Source: Drosophila pseudoobscura (taxonomy: Eukaryota; Arthropoda; Insecta; Diptera; Drosophilidae). Taken from it: DNA of 64,000 nucleotides. Below the pieces are notes generated by a model, which made no database searches, had not been told where the DNA came from, and saw nothing but the letters and a program-made list of their open reading frames with translations. How positions within the stretch are numbered: the first letter of the stretch is position 1; each line of letters starts with the position of its first letter. A program made the position numbers and the translations under genes. The stretch is taken from contig NC_046683.1 in the NCBI RefSeq assembly GCF_009870125.1, positions 57,737,869-57,801,868 of the forward strand, given 5' to 3'. This document shows, one piece after another, positions 16,652 through 30,194 of the stretch.

Positions 16652-18603
16652 TTTTGTCGTGTTTCTTTTGCGCCTCGTCGCAAAAGCTAGCTCCGATTAA
16701 CCGCACCACTTCGATAGACTTTAAATGGATACAAAGAAGGGCGTTGCGTTCGTTCTGTGGTGCAAAAACAAAAAATACGAATGTCACTACGGGTACAGCG
16801 GAGCCTGCGCAAACACAAATGCTTTCTTTTCTGAATAGAAAAACATCTCCACTCCAATGCTTGTCTTGCTTATCAGCAAACTTTTCTCGCTGACATTGAT
16901 TCTTCAATAGTCCTCTAAATTACCTCCGGTCCCAAAGCTAGATTTGTGCGATTATTGCCCTTTACACATATGCATATGCATACATATATGCAATATATAC
17001 ATAATATACACTCATTAACTTAAGTATTGGTACAGCAATAGCTTTTCCGTTTACTGATACTTTTAGAGCTTTTCAATCGCGAATTTAAGGAGACTATTAA
17101 TTTTATTCGATCAATTAATCAATCTTCTTTAAGATGGGCTAATTTTTGAAGGACTATGACTTGCATGACTTTTAAAATAGATTAAATAAAAAAAGTTCGT
17201 TCTCAAAGTCGAAAATTGAATTTTGCTACATGGCAACTACACAGAGATGTCGTGGTCAGTTTATCGGCAAAAGGCCCGTGGAGATGGCACGGTGTGTAAC
17301 GTAGAGAGGGGATCATGAATTGACATTCGATAGGGTGGGTGGTAATAAGCAGAAAATCCATGAAATTATTGCGCTTTTATATTAATTTTTCTGTGCTTCT
17401 CAAAAAATAAATGAAACCGTTTATTAACATTGGTGCCACGATATATTTGTTGTCGATTTGTGCTAAATAGATTTCGCGCTTAACAGCACACTGTAATGTA
17501 CCAAGTATGACCACACTCGATAAGTTTTCAAATGCAACCCTGTGTATACGCAAAGATGGAGTCGAAAATTTATAATGGCGACAAATCTGTGAAAATCTTG
17601 TAAATAATCATAAAAATTGCATTGTCCCCAAAAATGCAAATGCAATAACGTGAAACGTGAGTGTAAAATAAATGCTACGTAAAATTGGTTGAACCTGTGC
17701 TGTTTTCGCACAGTAACAAGTGCCTCGCGTGTGTGTCTGCGGCGGCAAAAAACCCAAATGTAAAAATATATAACAAAATTCAGTTCACATAGGCCAATAC
17801 AAAAGTAGTGATACATGTGTTTAATTTATTGTATCAGGAACCGTGGTACAAACTATCCCATCTAAAGTGTGCCATCATCAATAACAAATGCTTTTGTGAC
17901 AATAAAAAGGGGGAAAAAGTGCAAAAAAAACCTATGATTGCTTACAGGCAGAAGAGAGGAAGAGGAGGATGGTTGGCTGCCAAGTAGAAGCTGATAAATG
18001 CAACACGCGCGCCACCTGCTTGCCTCCCGCTCGCACTCATAGACAGAGTAAGCGCGCCCTTAAAACGAGCGTGCTGTGTGGGAGCGAGAAGGCGTGAGTG
18101 CGTGTCATAGCAGCTAAACAATATCCGATAGCTTAAGCGTTTTTCTATATTTTTTGTGTATTTTTGGTGTAAAGGATGGACAAAAAATGGTTAAATCCTT
18201 ATTAATAGGCAGAGCCTACTTGCAAAAAACCTAAAATTTTAATGTCTTTATATTTCTGAACATCAGACGAGCAGCATAAGCGTGGCAATTATCTGAATAA
18301 ATTAAGCAAAACACAAACACAGAAACGCACAAAGTGTGTGCAAAACAACGAACAAAACAAACCGAAGCAAACGAACGGGACGGGAGAAGACAAGCGGAGC
18401 GGGAATAAGATAACTCGCCTGTAGAGGAGTGCTGAGCACACAGGACTGCAAAGTGGCGTCGCTACTGAAGATTAGGGCTGGGGCAGCAGCGGCGTCCATG
18501 TCCAAGGGGCGGCACAACAATAACCACTATTGCACCACTACCAGGAGAGCGCAGCAACAGCAGCAGCCGGTGTGGTGTCGCCAACTGTGGCCTTAAGCAT
18601 GTA
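16652..18603. other. Divergent promoter region, BTB gene and rno 5' exon
   Basis: Contains both 5' ends. AT-rich with a GACCACACT word near 17509 (close to Motif 1) and a G/C-richer purine stretch at 17955-18115. The right part, rich in CAA/CAG words from about 18300, is probably the rno 5' UTR. No coding exon is supported. Confidence 0.45.
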
Positions 18604-18759
18604 GTAAGTGCAGGAAGTGCTTTTGCAATGATCGAATTCCAATTGAACTCTCCAATCTATCTCTCTCTCTCTCTCTTTCTCTCCCTCGCTCTCTCCATCT
18701 CTCTCTCTCTGTCTCTGTCTCTCTCTCTCTCATCCTTCCTTTGAATTGGAATCACTCAG
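18604..18759 (+). other. rno: Probable rno 5' UTR intron with (CT)n tract
   Basis: The donor GTAAGTG at 18604 and acceptor ATCACTCAG ending at 18759 frame a CT-repeat run (about 18655-18732) that would act as an unusually long polypyrimidine tract. The same (CT)n/(GA)n is a potential GAGA-factor site. Confidence 0.55.
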
Positions 18760-18863
18760 GTCTTGAAGCAAGAACCCGTTCTCTTACCAAGCACAAGATA
18801 CGAGGGAGAAGAAGTAAATCAAAACAGCAGAAACACACAAAACCAACTCGACACCAATGAAAA

Positions 18864-21800
18864 ATGTCACAAAGAGGTAAGCGCGGTAATCAACATCATC
18901 ATCAGTCGCATCATCCGCCGCCGCAGCAGCAACAGCGTAAGGATGTTGAGCCGCAGCCGCCCCCCACCAAACGGCGTAAAGGTAGACCGCCCAATGGGGC
19001 AACAACAGCAGCGGCAGCAATAGCAGCAGCAGCGGCAGCAGCAGCAGCAGCGGCAGCGGGAACAGCAACAGGAGGAGATCGAGTTCCAGTTATACCATCG
19101 AGTAACAGCAAAAATGAGGTGGAACAGGAGCTGGATATTGGTGGAGGAGGAAGTGGACTACTTGGAGCCGCCAGCAGCAGCAGCAGCATTACCAAATCCA
19201 AGTCAACGAAGCTGGCCAAGTCGTCTAGTAAAAGCAAGTCGCAGGGGGCGAGTACGAGCAGCTCCTGGCAGGCACGGTCCGTGGCAGACATTAAAATGTC
19301 GAGCATCTACAATCGCAGCTCAACGGAGGCCCCAGCTGAACTTTACCGGTAAGTAGTCGACGAAAGATGAAAGGTGAAAGGCAGTGGCTCTGCTTCAGCT
19401 TCTGCCTCTGCCACTGCCTCTGGTTCTGCTTTGAATTTGAATCTCTCTAAAAAGCTCCGTTCTCTTCCCATCCTATTTGCAGCAAGGATCTCATTAGCGC
19501 AATGAAATTGCCAGACTCGGAGCCATTGGCCAACTATGAGTATTTAGTTGTTGCGGATCAATGGAAGCAGGAGTGGGAGAAGGGCGTACAAGTACCTGTC
19601 AACCCCGACTCTCTTCCCGAGCCATGCGTTTACGTTCTGCCCGAGCCAATTGTGTCCCCAGCCCACGACTTTAAGCTGTGAGTGCTAAGATCCTTGATCC
19701 ACCAATTCCAACAGTCCCCACCAATCCCACTAATCCCAATTTGATCCTGAAATTGACCTTGGAAGTTATACTAACTCTCTCCCTATCTAATTTGTAGTCC
19801 GAAAAATCGCTATCTGCGCATTACCAAAGACGAGCACTATTCGCCGGAGCTGCATTGCCTGACGAATGTCGTTGCCTTGGCGGAGAACACCTGTGCCTAC
19901 GACATAGATCCCATTGACGAGGCCTGGCTGCGTCTCTACAATAGCGATCGTGCCCAATGCGGTGCTTTCCACATAAACGAGACGCAGTTCGAGCGCGTCA
20001 TTGAGGAGCTGGAGGTGAGTGTTCCCTCAGGGTGTTCCCTACCCTTCGAAACAGTTCTTCATTTGAGGGTGAATTTTCGTCAGGTTCGTTGCTGGGAGCA
20101 GATTCAGGTCATTCTTAAGCAAGAGGAAGGCTTGGGCATCGAGTTCGATGAGAACGTCATCTGCGATGTTTGCCGGTCCCCCGACTCCGAGGAGGCCAAC
20201 GAAATGGTATTCTGTGATAATTGCAATATCTGTGTGCATCAGGCTTGTTACGGCATTACAGCAATCCCATCAGGTGAGCAGCGTCGGCGACAGCGACAGC
20301 GAAGCATCTCCTAGTCCTTAGTGCATAGTCCACAACATTTAATTTGTGTTTGCCCTTGTTTTGCAGGTCAATGGCTATGTCGCACCTGCTCCATGGGCAT
20401 AACGCCTGACTGCGTGCTCTGTCCGAACAAGGCTGGTGCCATGAAGTCCAACAAATCGGGCAAGCACTGGGCACACGTCTCCTGCGCCCTGTGGATACCA
20501 GAAGTCAGCATTGGATGTGTGGATCGCATGGAGCCCATAACAAAAATCTCAAGCATTCCTCAATCGCGTTGGTCTCTGGTCTGCGTGCTCTGCCGCAAGC
20601 GCGTGGGCAGCTGCATCCAGTGCTCGGTGAAGCCCTGCAAAACAGCCTACCATGTGACCTGCGCATTCCAGCACGGCTTGGAGATGCGGGCCATCATCGA
20701 AGAGGGCAATGCCGAAGATGGCGTCAAGTTGCGTTCCTATTGCCAGAAGCACAGCATGAGCAAGGGCAAGAAGGAGAACGCTGGCGGTGCAAGTGGGGGA
20801 GGCAGTGCCTCGGTCACGAGTTCCATGCACAAAGCGAACAAGTACGCCACGGGCACAGGCGACGGAGCAAACGAGGGCAGCAGTGCGTGCGGCAAGACAG
20901 GAGAGGATCAACGCAGGCGTAAGAATCATCGAAAGAACGACATGACCTCCGAGGAGCGTAACCAGGCAAGAGCTCAGCGTCTACAGGTATGTGAAATCGA
21001 TGATCGATCGGTGAATATCGATCGTTACGCTTTGTTACGCATTTTTCCATGAATTCCCTTTGCTTTTCATTCTCAGGAGGTGGAGGCGGAGTTCGACAAG
21101 CATGTGAACATCAATGACATCAGCTGTCATCTGTTCGATGTGGACGACGATGCCATTGTGGCCATATACAATTACTGGAAGCTGAAGCGGAAGTCGCGCC
21201 ACAATCGGGAGCTGATACCGCCCAAGTCCGAGGACGTGGAGATGATAGCCCGCAAGCAGGAGCAGCAGGACTTGGAGAACCACAAGCTGGTGGTTCACTT
21301 GCGGCAGGATCTGGAGCGAGTTCGCAATCTCTGCTACATGGTTAGCCGGAGGGAGAAGCTTTCGCGCTCCCTCTTCAAGCTACGCGAGCAGGTCTTCTAC
21401 AAGCAGCTGGGAGTGCTCGACGAGACGCGCCTGGACAAGCAGCAGCAGAAGCAGGACGATAAGCAGCGTCCCGCCTTGGACATGGACGCTGTCATCTATG
21501 CCAACGATGGGCCCACGTTGTACGATCGCTTCTACAGCTCGGCAGGAGGACAAACTGTGCCGGCACAGTACCAGAATCTGGAGTACGTCCTCGAGCAGCT
21601 CATGGGCAAGCTACAGAGTGGCAAGCAGGGGCGTGGACGTGCCTCCCAGTCCCCCAACAAGCGTAAGCAGGTGGCCAAAGCTTCCCCCACCAAGAAGCTC
21701 AACAATGGCGCCATTACCTCCCGCACATCTTCTCCAGAGAAGCCGGCAGCGATGGGCAAGGTGCCATCCACATCCACCTCCACCGCCACCGCTACCACCG

Positions 21801-24800
21801 CTGCCAAAGTGCGGGGTGCGCCGCCTGGGAAGCCTCCTGCAGGGAGGCGTGCCTCGAAGAGCGGCGCGGCGACGGGGACGTCGACCCACAATAAAACCCA
21901 ATCGCAATCGCAATCGCATTCCCACATCCGGAGCAGTGCGTCCTCCCATACGTCAAGCGGCAGTTCATCATCGGGTGATTCCAGCTCGCCGAACGGCACC
22001 AGCAGCTCCGACAGTTCCTCTGCAAGCGATTCGGGCAGTGAGAGCGGAAGCTCAAGCGCGGCCAGCGGAATCTCAAGGCGAAAATCCACCACAGGGAGTC
22101 CTCTCAAAAAGCAAAGCTACGCCCGCTCCGTGGAGCAGCGACAGAAGCAGCGCCAGCGGCGTCAGAGTGAGGCGGCTGCGGGTGCGTCTGCGGCGTCTCC
22201 GAACTCAAGATCTGCCACCAGCTCCAGCGAAGATGACGATGAGCAGCAGAGGCGGCGGCAGGAGCCGGAGCATGAGCGAGAGCGAGACGGCCGCGGACGT
22301 GGAGCAATATACAACAAAACAGTACCTAACAGAACCCAGCCAACTAAGTCAAAGCAGAGCACTCAAGCAGATGCAGGATCAGGCGCAGGAACAGGAACAG
22401 GAGCCGCAGTCGAAACGGGTGCGAAAAGAAAACTGTCTACTAACACACGAGGACTGGCTCAGATGCACAAAGATGCCGAGGAGAGCTTGTCGAGCGATGA
22501 AAGTGAAGAGCTGCTGCCTCTGAAGAACGAACGGCAACGCGAGGCCGCCTTATCGTCGGGACTGGCGGCGTCTGGCCCGACCACCGGAGGCCGCAAGATG
22601 GGGCAACACATTTACTCCGACTCTGAGAGTAGCTCCTCCTCCAACGAGAAGGAGCAGGAAGAAATAACCGCTGTCGAGAGCAACGTCAGCGACTCGCAGA
22701 ACCAGCAGACGATACGAACGAAGGCGGCCATGAAGGAGTTTGTGCCAGGGACAGCTGCGACAACGACTCAATCAGCCTCGAGTGCCACAGCCGCTGCCAG
22801 CAAATTCACAAAATCCACAAAGGAGGCAAAAGAAGGAGCCAGCAGTTGCAAGGCGAACTCCAACGCCAAGTTGCCATATCCAGCGGATCTTCTGGTGGTT
22901 CCACAGCGCCAGGCGGCCAAGAAGGCATCCGAAAACATGCGCTCCACGAATCTCGCCGCAACGCTGCAGCCAGATGCCGCGGATAGAATGCGGGAGCCGG
23001 AAAGCCACCCGGCCACCACGATTGCCAAGAACAAGCTGAAGGACTCTGGCTCGAAGCAAGCGACGGAGGCGGACAAATTCGGAAGTGGAGACAAGGTGCG
23101 ATCCAAAGAGCAGTCCAAGTCCACGGCGAAGTCGGCTGGAGAAGCGATAGTGGAACGTGGAAAGCGTGGCAGACCGCCCAAGGTGCCGAGAGAGCCCCCT
23201 GCCCCCTCCACCAGCAGCACCGAAAAAGAGAAACCACCTCCGCCTGCCGAAGCAAAGTCCACTGCTCCTGCCGCAAAGCCTACCGCGGCCAAGACCAGTT
23301 TTGCTGTCTCCTATGTGCCGCAGCGTCAGGCAGCCAAGAAGGCGGCGGAACAGCTGAAAAGCAGCAAGCCCCTGCAGGACACCACCTTCTCCACTGCGAA
23401 CGAGTCTGCAGAGAAGGAGCCAGCGGCGACGACAGCGACAACGACGGGGATGACTACGTTAGGAGTAGCCACGAGTTCGCCGGCAAAGCCCTCGAGAAGA
23501 ACTTCGCTGAAGGAAGCACCGAACACTCCAAAGGAAAGTTCTGCTAACCGAAGAAAGTCCAAGGAGGAGGCGGCAGCGGCAGCGAAAACGACAACACCGA
23601 TCAAGCGTCGGATTGCGGCACCCAATCTGTCCAGCTCCAGTTCCGGGGACAGTGATAGCTCCAGTTCCTCCAGCAGCTCGGGCAGCAGCTCGAGCAGTGG
23701 CAGTGGCAGTGACTCCGATAGCGACTCGCAGGCCAGCGATGCAGAGAAACCAAGGCAAGCAGGCAAGGAGCCAGCTCCAAGCGCTGCTGCACCGTGCAGT
23801 ACCGTGTCCTCCAATGTGCCAAAGCGTTCACCGCGCAAATCTGTGGACAAGCCTGCAGCATCGGCAGCAGCCGCAGCAGCAGCCGCCGCAACTCCCGCGC
23901 CGCCCCCGCCTCCACAGCCTCTAACTGCAAGGACACGTCAGAACTCCACCAACAAATCGCCAAAGAGAGTACCCCAAAAGTCAGTGGCAACTGTTGACAT
24001 TCAGGACGATGCCCAAAGCGCCCCCAAAACGCACTCCCATCGACGTCAATCCTCTCCAGACGAGGGATCGAAGCAAGTCCAGTCGGAGCAAGTCACCAAA
24101 AGAGCAACACGTGGCTCCAAGTCCCGCCCTCCCTCGCCAGTAGTCAAGTCATCGCCAGAGAAACAGACCGCCCGACGAAAGTCCCGAGCCGACGAGTCCC
24201 CCAAAAAGCTACCAAACCTGGAGCACGAAATCAACCAGAGGAAGGCGGCCAGCGGAAAAGCTACCAGCGCGTTGGACAAGATGCTGGACAAGAAGCAGCA
24301 GCAAATCAACAATTCCACGCCAGCGTCGCCGCCCAGAAAGTCACTCACACCCACGCCTACGCCGCCTCCAGCTCGTTCGCCGCTGCCGGAGAAGCTCCAG
24401 CGGGAGCCCGAGCCAGTCGTCGAGCCCGAGGTGGAGACAGAGATAGAGCCCGCAACGGAGGCTGGGGAATTGCCCATGGATATTGATGAGGAGCTCACCA
24501 CCGCTCCAACGCACACGCAGCTATCGGCCAATGCCAGCAAGTTGGCGGACATCATTGACGACGAGCGACCGCCTGCCGCTCCACTTCCTGCCTCGCCCAC
24601 ACCCACGCCCACCTCCAACGACGAGCTGTCGGATGCCGGCAGTGATCTCAGCGAGCGGTGTCGCAGTCGCTGGCGCTCGAGGCGTAGGAGGAGGAGACGC
24701 AGCCACGAGCCAGACGAAGAGCACACCCATCACACGCAGCACCTCCTGAACGAGATGGAAATGGCCCGCGAGTTGGAGGAGGAGAGGAAGAACGAGCTGT

Positions 24801-25436
24801 TGGCGAATGCCAGTAAGTATTCGGCGTCAACGTCGTCTCCAGCAGTGACGGTTATCCCACCCGATCCCCCGGAAATCATTGAATTGGATTCGAACTCGGC
24901 AAACTCGGGAGGAGATCAGCAGCAACAGCAGCAGCAGCAGCCGTTGCCACAACAGTTGATGGTACACTCGCCCTCAAGCGAGGTAGCCTCTACCATTCAG
25001 CAGCAGCAGCAGCCCCCGCCTTCGCATCAGACCTTAATCGACCAGTTGCCTGTGGAACACATGGCCCCAGTGCTGACAACCGGTCCAGCGGCCCCTTGTG
25101 TCCTAGAGCCGATTGTGGACACCATTCTAGAGATGGAGGACAGCAAATTTGCGAATAACTTTGCCTCGAGCCTAGCCAGCGTTCTGAATCCACCCAATCC
25201 CGGGCAGATGAGTCTCCTTGGATCGAGCCTGGACAGAGGCGAGCAGATCTCCGAGGAGGATAGTATCCAGGCCACACGAAATCTCCTGGAGAAATTGCGC
25301 AAGACCAAGCGGAAGGCCCAGGACGACTGCTGCTCGAAGGAAGCCGTTGACTTGTTGCCTCCAACGCCAGCCATACCGTCAGTGTTCCCCTTCCACAATG
25401 CTGCTGACCCCGAGGATATTATTCACGCCCAGAAGG

Positions 25437-25494
<58 letters not shown>

Positions 25495-26236
25495 ACAAAG
25501 CTGTCTGTATGGCAACTCCTCGGGACCGAACTCTGTGGCTTCCCTGACGATCAAGGATTCGCCGATGACAGCCAACAGTGGAAGCTATGCCAACAGCTTA
25601 ACGAACACTCCGAATGCCACGCCCACGAACGCCACAATGGGCAACAATCTGGGAGCAAGCGGTGGCTACCAGGTGAACTTTGGCAACTCCCAGCAGGCGC
25701 CGCCCCTGAGCTGCTTCCTTGAGAAGTCGCCCCACCAGAAGGGAGGCTGTCCGCTCTCCAACAACGGCGGAGCAGTCCCGGGGGCCACTCCAGACTTTGT
25801 GGACCTGGCTGCGGCGGCCGTGAAGAATAGTCTCGGAAGCTACCAAGCCGGAGCACCGGTTACGGCCCAGTCCGGGACAGGAAGCAACAGCAACAAGCTC
25901 AGCGACTACGACGAGAACACCCGCATGCAGTCGCCCTTCGGCAGGATGCAGCGCTGGAACGAAAACGATCTCATAGCAGCGCGGCGCAGCAGCTCCCCCA
26001 GCTCTGTCTCGGAGTCCAACGACCAGCCGCCAGCAACTGTGGCTGCCCGCAACATATCGCAGCTGGAGGGATGCAAGACCTTCTTCAACAGCTACGCCAG
26101 TGGCAATGGTGGCGGCGGGAGTGCTGTCAATCCCACAGCCCCCTACAGTCATGCTCCCCTGGTCAATGGCATTGACGGCATGTCCATGTTCAGCAACGCA
26201 GCGGCTCCGCAGCAACAAACGACGCCGACCCACCAG

Positions 26237-26274
<38 letters not shown>

Positions 26275-29200
26275 GCAGCAGAGGACGCCGAATAGTCAAT
26301 TCAACGGAGGAATCTATCCCCAGCTGGCGGTGATGATGCACACTCAGTCAACGACAACGGAATCGACTCCGAGCTTGTACGGCAATGGTGGAGTGGGCGT
26401 GGTGCCTGGTGTTGGTGTGGGTGTGGGAGCTGTGCCGACAACACTGCCACTGGCACCGCCACCACAAGCACCCCAGTACTCCGGGACGCCGTACACGACG
26501 CCCAGCCTGGGAATGCTGCCCGTTCAGCAGCAGCCTGTTGTTCCGCCCGTGCAAGTTTCGACTACCCCGAACCATCAGTTTGCCCTGGCCTCGCCGGTAG
26601 ACGGAAAGATTCCCGCCTACCCTGCCCATCCGGCTCACCCAGCCCATCCCGCCCATCCTGCCCATCCTGCTCATCCAGCTCAACTGCTTAGCAGTTGCGT
26701 GGAGGCAGCGGTTGTGTCGATGATGCCGCCAACGACGCCGGTGGCCGTGGCAGCCAAAGAGTCGCCGAACAAGAGGAGCAGCGCCAACAGCGGGAGTGCA
26801 GCGAAGAAGCAGCCAAACAAGTCCCCACAACTGCCGCAGGGGAAATCTCCTGGAAAGTCGCCCAGGCAACCCGTGCAGCCGCAGCCGCCGACGCCTCCTG
26901 CGCCCGCTCCGGCCGTGGCTCTGCCGCCATCCAAGTACGATCCACTGACACACACGATTCAGGGCAAGCCCCGACAACGCGCCCCGAGGGGAAGTGGCGG
27001 CTCCGGGGCTCCTGGTAGAGGCAGGGGACGAGGCAGAGGACGAGGTCGCGGGGCAGGGGCTGCCAGTGGTATGGCCTTGCCCCTTCCGCCGCCCATGTCG
27101 GATTACGGAAGCAACACGCACATAGTCAACAACCTGGTGGGCACGCCCTTCGAGTTCAACAACTACGACGACGACATCACGGGACCAGGAGTGGAGAACC
27201 TGCAGTCGCTGAGGGATCGGCGCAGAAGCTTCGAGCTACGAACCCCGCGAGGACAGCCCAAGCCCACGCCAGCGCCCACTGCAGCGACGACAACGAATCC
27301 GCTGCTGCATCCCGTGCTGCCAGGGCCCGTGGACATGAGGACCTACAATCTCGGATTTGAGGCTCCGCATAGCACGGCCTCCCAGGAGGCCTACCAGAAC
27401 AACCTCCTGGGAGCCTTCGACTCCGGCACCGCTGACCAAACGCTGAGCGAGTTCGACGAGGAAGATGAACGCCAGTTCCAGTCGGCCCTCAGGGCAACAG
27501 GGACTGGCACTTCGCCCAGCAAGCACCCAGCGGTGTCAGCAGCGCCAGTCGCTCCTGCTCCAGCTCCAGCTGCAAACTCTCAACCGCCCGCGAACCTGCT
27601 CCTGCACTCGACAGAGGCCAATCAGATGGCACCCAGTGTCGCTGCCACAGGAGGCGCCACCCACCTGATGGAGGGATCGTTGGTTGAGGCTTCCCTAGAG
27701 GCAACCTCGGAGGAGGTCTCAATAGACTCGGACACGACGATTATGAACAGCAAAACGTCCATTTGCGATGCCCGCAACCAGCTGAAGCTGAAGATCAAGA
27801 GCCCCTTGGCGTACTCCGGGGAGCACTACGGCGCGATGGCGAACAGCCTGAGCAGCAGCCTGAGCCTCTCCAGCAGCACTCTGGTGCAGTCCTCGAGTGC
27901 TGTGCAAACCACGGTGTCCACCTCCACGGTGGTCAGTGCTTCCTCCGTGGGGAGCGGCAACTCGCGACGAATGCGAAAGAAGGAGCTGCTCAGCCTGTAC
28001 GTGGTGCAGAAAGACAACCTCAACGACGACAGCTCCTGCGGGCTTCCTGCGGCCTCCGACAACCTTCCCCTGGGCCCCGACTTCTTGCGCAAGTCTGAGG
28101 AGGAGGAGGATGTGTCCACCGGCAATGGCAACGGGTCCAAGAGGTTCAAGAAGAACTCCAGCAGCAGGGAACTGCGCGCTCTCGACGCCAATTCAGTGCT
28201 GGTGGAGGACCAACAGCTCGCAGGCGTTTCGGGCGGCGGAGCAGGAACGGCGTCTGGCGATGGAAGACGTCGCAGCGCGTGCAGCTCGGGAAGCAACAAC
28301 GACAACAACGGCAAGACCGGCGCGGCCACCAGTGCAGGTAAGCGTCGAGGACGGAGCAAGACCCTCGAGAGCAGCGAAGACGATCATCAGACGCCCAAGC
28401 TGAAGATTAAGATCCGGGGCTTGTCGGGCAGCGAGGCAGTCGCGTCTGCGGGCATTTCCAATGCGGGCGACAGCAAGAGCTACAGCTATGAGATGACCCG
28501 CAGGGCCTGTCCTCCCAAGAAGCGCCTGACCAGCAACTACAGCACACCCACGCTGGAGGAGATCAAGAGGGACTCCATGAACTATCGTAAGAAAGTCATG
28601 CAGGACTTTGACAAGGGCGAGGAGAACAACAAGCAGGATAGCTCCGGCCTACCTCTAGATGGAGAAGCCCTGATGCCGCAGCCTCCCAGCAAGCGGCCCA
28701 AGTCGTCAAAGCCGAAGAAGGACAAAAAGGAGAAGAAACGTCAAAAGCAGAAGCAGATGATCTTGAACAGTAGCTCAGCCACCACCACGATGACCACCAC
28801 GTTGATTGAGAACACGGCCAGTGCCTCTCCAGGCGATAAGCCAAAGCTGATCTTGCGAATCAACAAGCGCAAGACCGAGACGTCGGCGAAAATCACGTGC
28901 TTGGAGCAGCCGCCGGTAAACGAGGCACCGCTGCGCCTGAAGATAGCTAGAAACTTGTCGGGAGGAGGCTATATCATCGGCGCTAAGGCTGAAAAGAAGG
29001 AAGATCCGCCACCGGATCCCCCACCAGATCCAAACCAGCCGAATGTGTCTCCAGCTAACGAGCTGCCGCTGATGGCTCCTCTCGGGGAGACATCGCCCCA
29101 AGGGCTGCTTCTCAACAGCTTTACGCCGCATTCCCAGAATGCGAATGCCTCCCCAGCGCTGCTGGGCAAGGACAGCGGAACACCGTCGCCGCCCTGTTTG

Positions 29201-29497
29201 GTAATCGACTCCAGCAAGAGTGCCGATGTGCATGACTCCACCTCGCTGCCGGAGAGCGGCGTGGCTGCCATGGGTGTGCCTGCCTCCCTGGTAGGTGCCA
29301 CCACCCCGTTGTGCGTGAACGTTGGGAACTATGAGAACAGCAACAACTCGTTGCCATCGGCCAGCGGCACCGGGTCGGCATCCAGTAACTCCTGCAACAG
29401 CAATTCGAACAACAACAACAATAACGGCAGCGGAGGAGGCGCAGCCAGCGGAGGCGGCAGTTTGCTTCCATTGAAAAAAGACTGTGAGGTTAGATGA
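18864..29497 (+). CDS. rno: PHD zinc-finger protein rhinoceros
   Basis: Exons are 18864..19348, 19483..19677, 19798..20014, 20084..20273, 20367..20986 and 21077..29497; total 3375 aa, slightly longer than the ~3240 aa melanogaster protein. Rhinoceros is a nuclear JADE-like PHD protein that restrains EGFR/Ras signalling in the eye. The start [10 protein letters not shown] has an AT-hook-like KRRKGRPP (~37-43). An EPC-like N-terminal region runs through residues ~165-300. PHD1 begins at Cys326 (CDVCRSPD...[14 protein letters not shown]), followed by an extended PHD (CVLCPNK...[10 protein letters not shown]...[22 protein letters not shown]). The last exon is 8.4 kb: Ser/Lys/Ala-rich, repeated [15 protein letters not shown] motifs, polyQ runs (25438-25498, 26235-26281), eight AHP repeats (26622-26676) and an RG-rich GRGRGRGRG. 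It ends DCEVR at a TGA beside a donor-like GAG/GTTAGA. Confidence 0.95.
25434..25500 (+). repeat. CAG/CAA repeat encoding polyglutamine in rno
   Basis: An uninterrupted mix of CAG and CAA codons encodes about 20 Gln. A second similar run lies at 26232-26281 and shorter ones at 24919-24940 and 25000-25014. Mixed codons limit slippage, as is common in fly polyQ tracts. Confidence 0.85.
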
Positions 29498-30149
29498 TAA
29501 TCATAAAAGAGCGAGAGAATCGCTTACACGTGTGTGTTTTCTATCAGTTCCATTCATTTCATTTTCTCCTTGTGTCCCTTTGTGTGATTCCTCTGCCCCT
29601 GGCACTGGCCCTGCCCCTTTTGTTGTAAATGAGCATTTGTTTCCTCTCCTCCCGTTCCCTTCCACGCCCCTCGCAAACATTAAATTGTACAGTTAGTTTG
29701 TAAGCCTCCTTCCTCCCTTCTACCCTACTCCTTTAGTCCTCTGTCTGTAACACGTTTGTTGTAATCGCATGAGCGTAAACAAGATATTATCAATATATAG
29801 ATCCATGTCTATATATATATATATATGATGATGATGATGATGATACCAATACATATATATATATATAGCATTATGTATACTAAGGCCTCACTGCAGGAAA
29901 CAAGTAAAGCTAATTGTACATTTTTTAGTAAAAGCAGATTATACTTTTAAGGTTTTGTAAATTTCTGTATTAAAGTTAAAAAACAAAACGCAAAACGCAA
30001 ATCGCAAAACGCAAAAGAATGTGTAACCTATAAATCCAAAAATGCTCTCGGTTTAGGTTTACGAATGCCTCCATTCACCCAAAAATCCTTCCACTCCTAC
30101 TCACTCAAATGATCGATAAAACCAAGCATATGCATATATATATATATAT

Positions 30150-30194
<45 letters not shown>

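Noticed and set aside
21532-29471. Many long antisense ORFs opposite the rno last exon
   Set aside because: GC-rich, Ser/Gln/Ala-biased coding sequence produces open antisense frames; none has its own splice or domain evidence.
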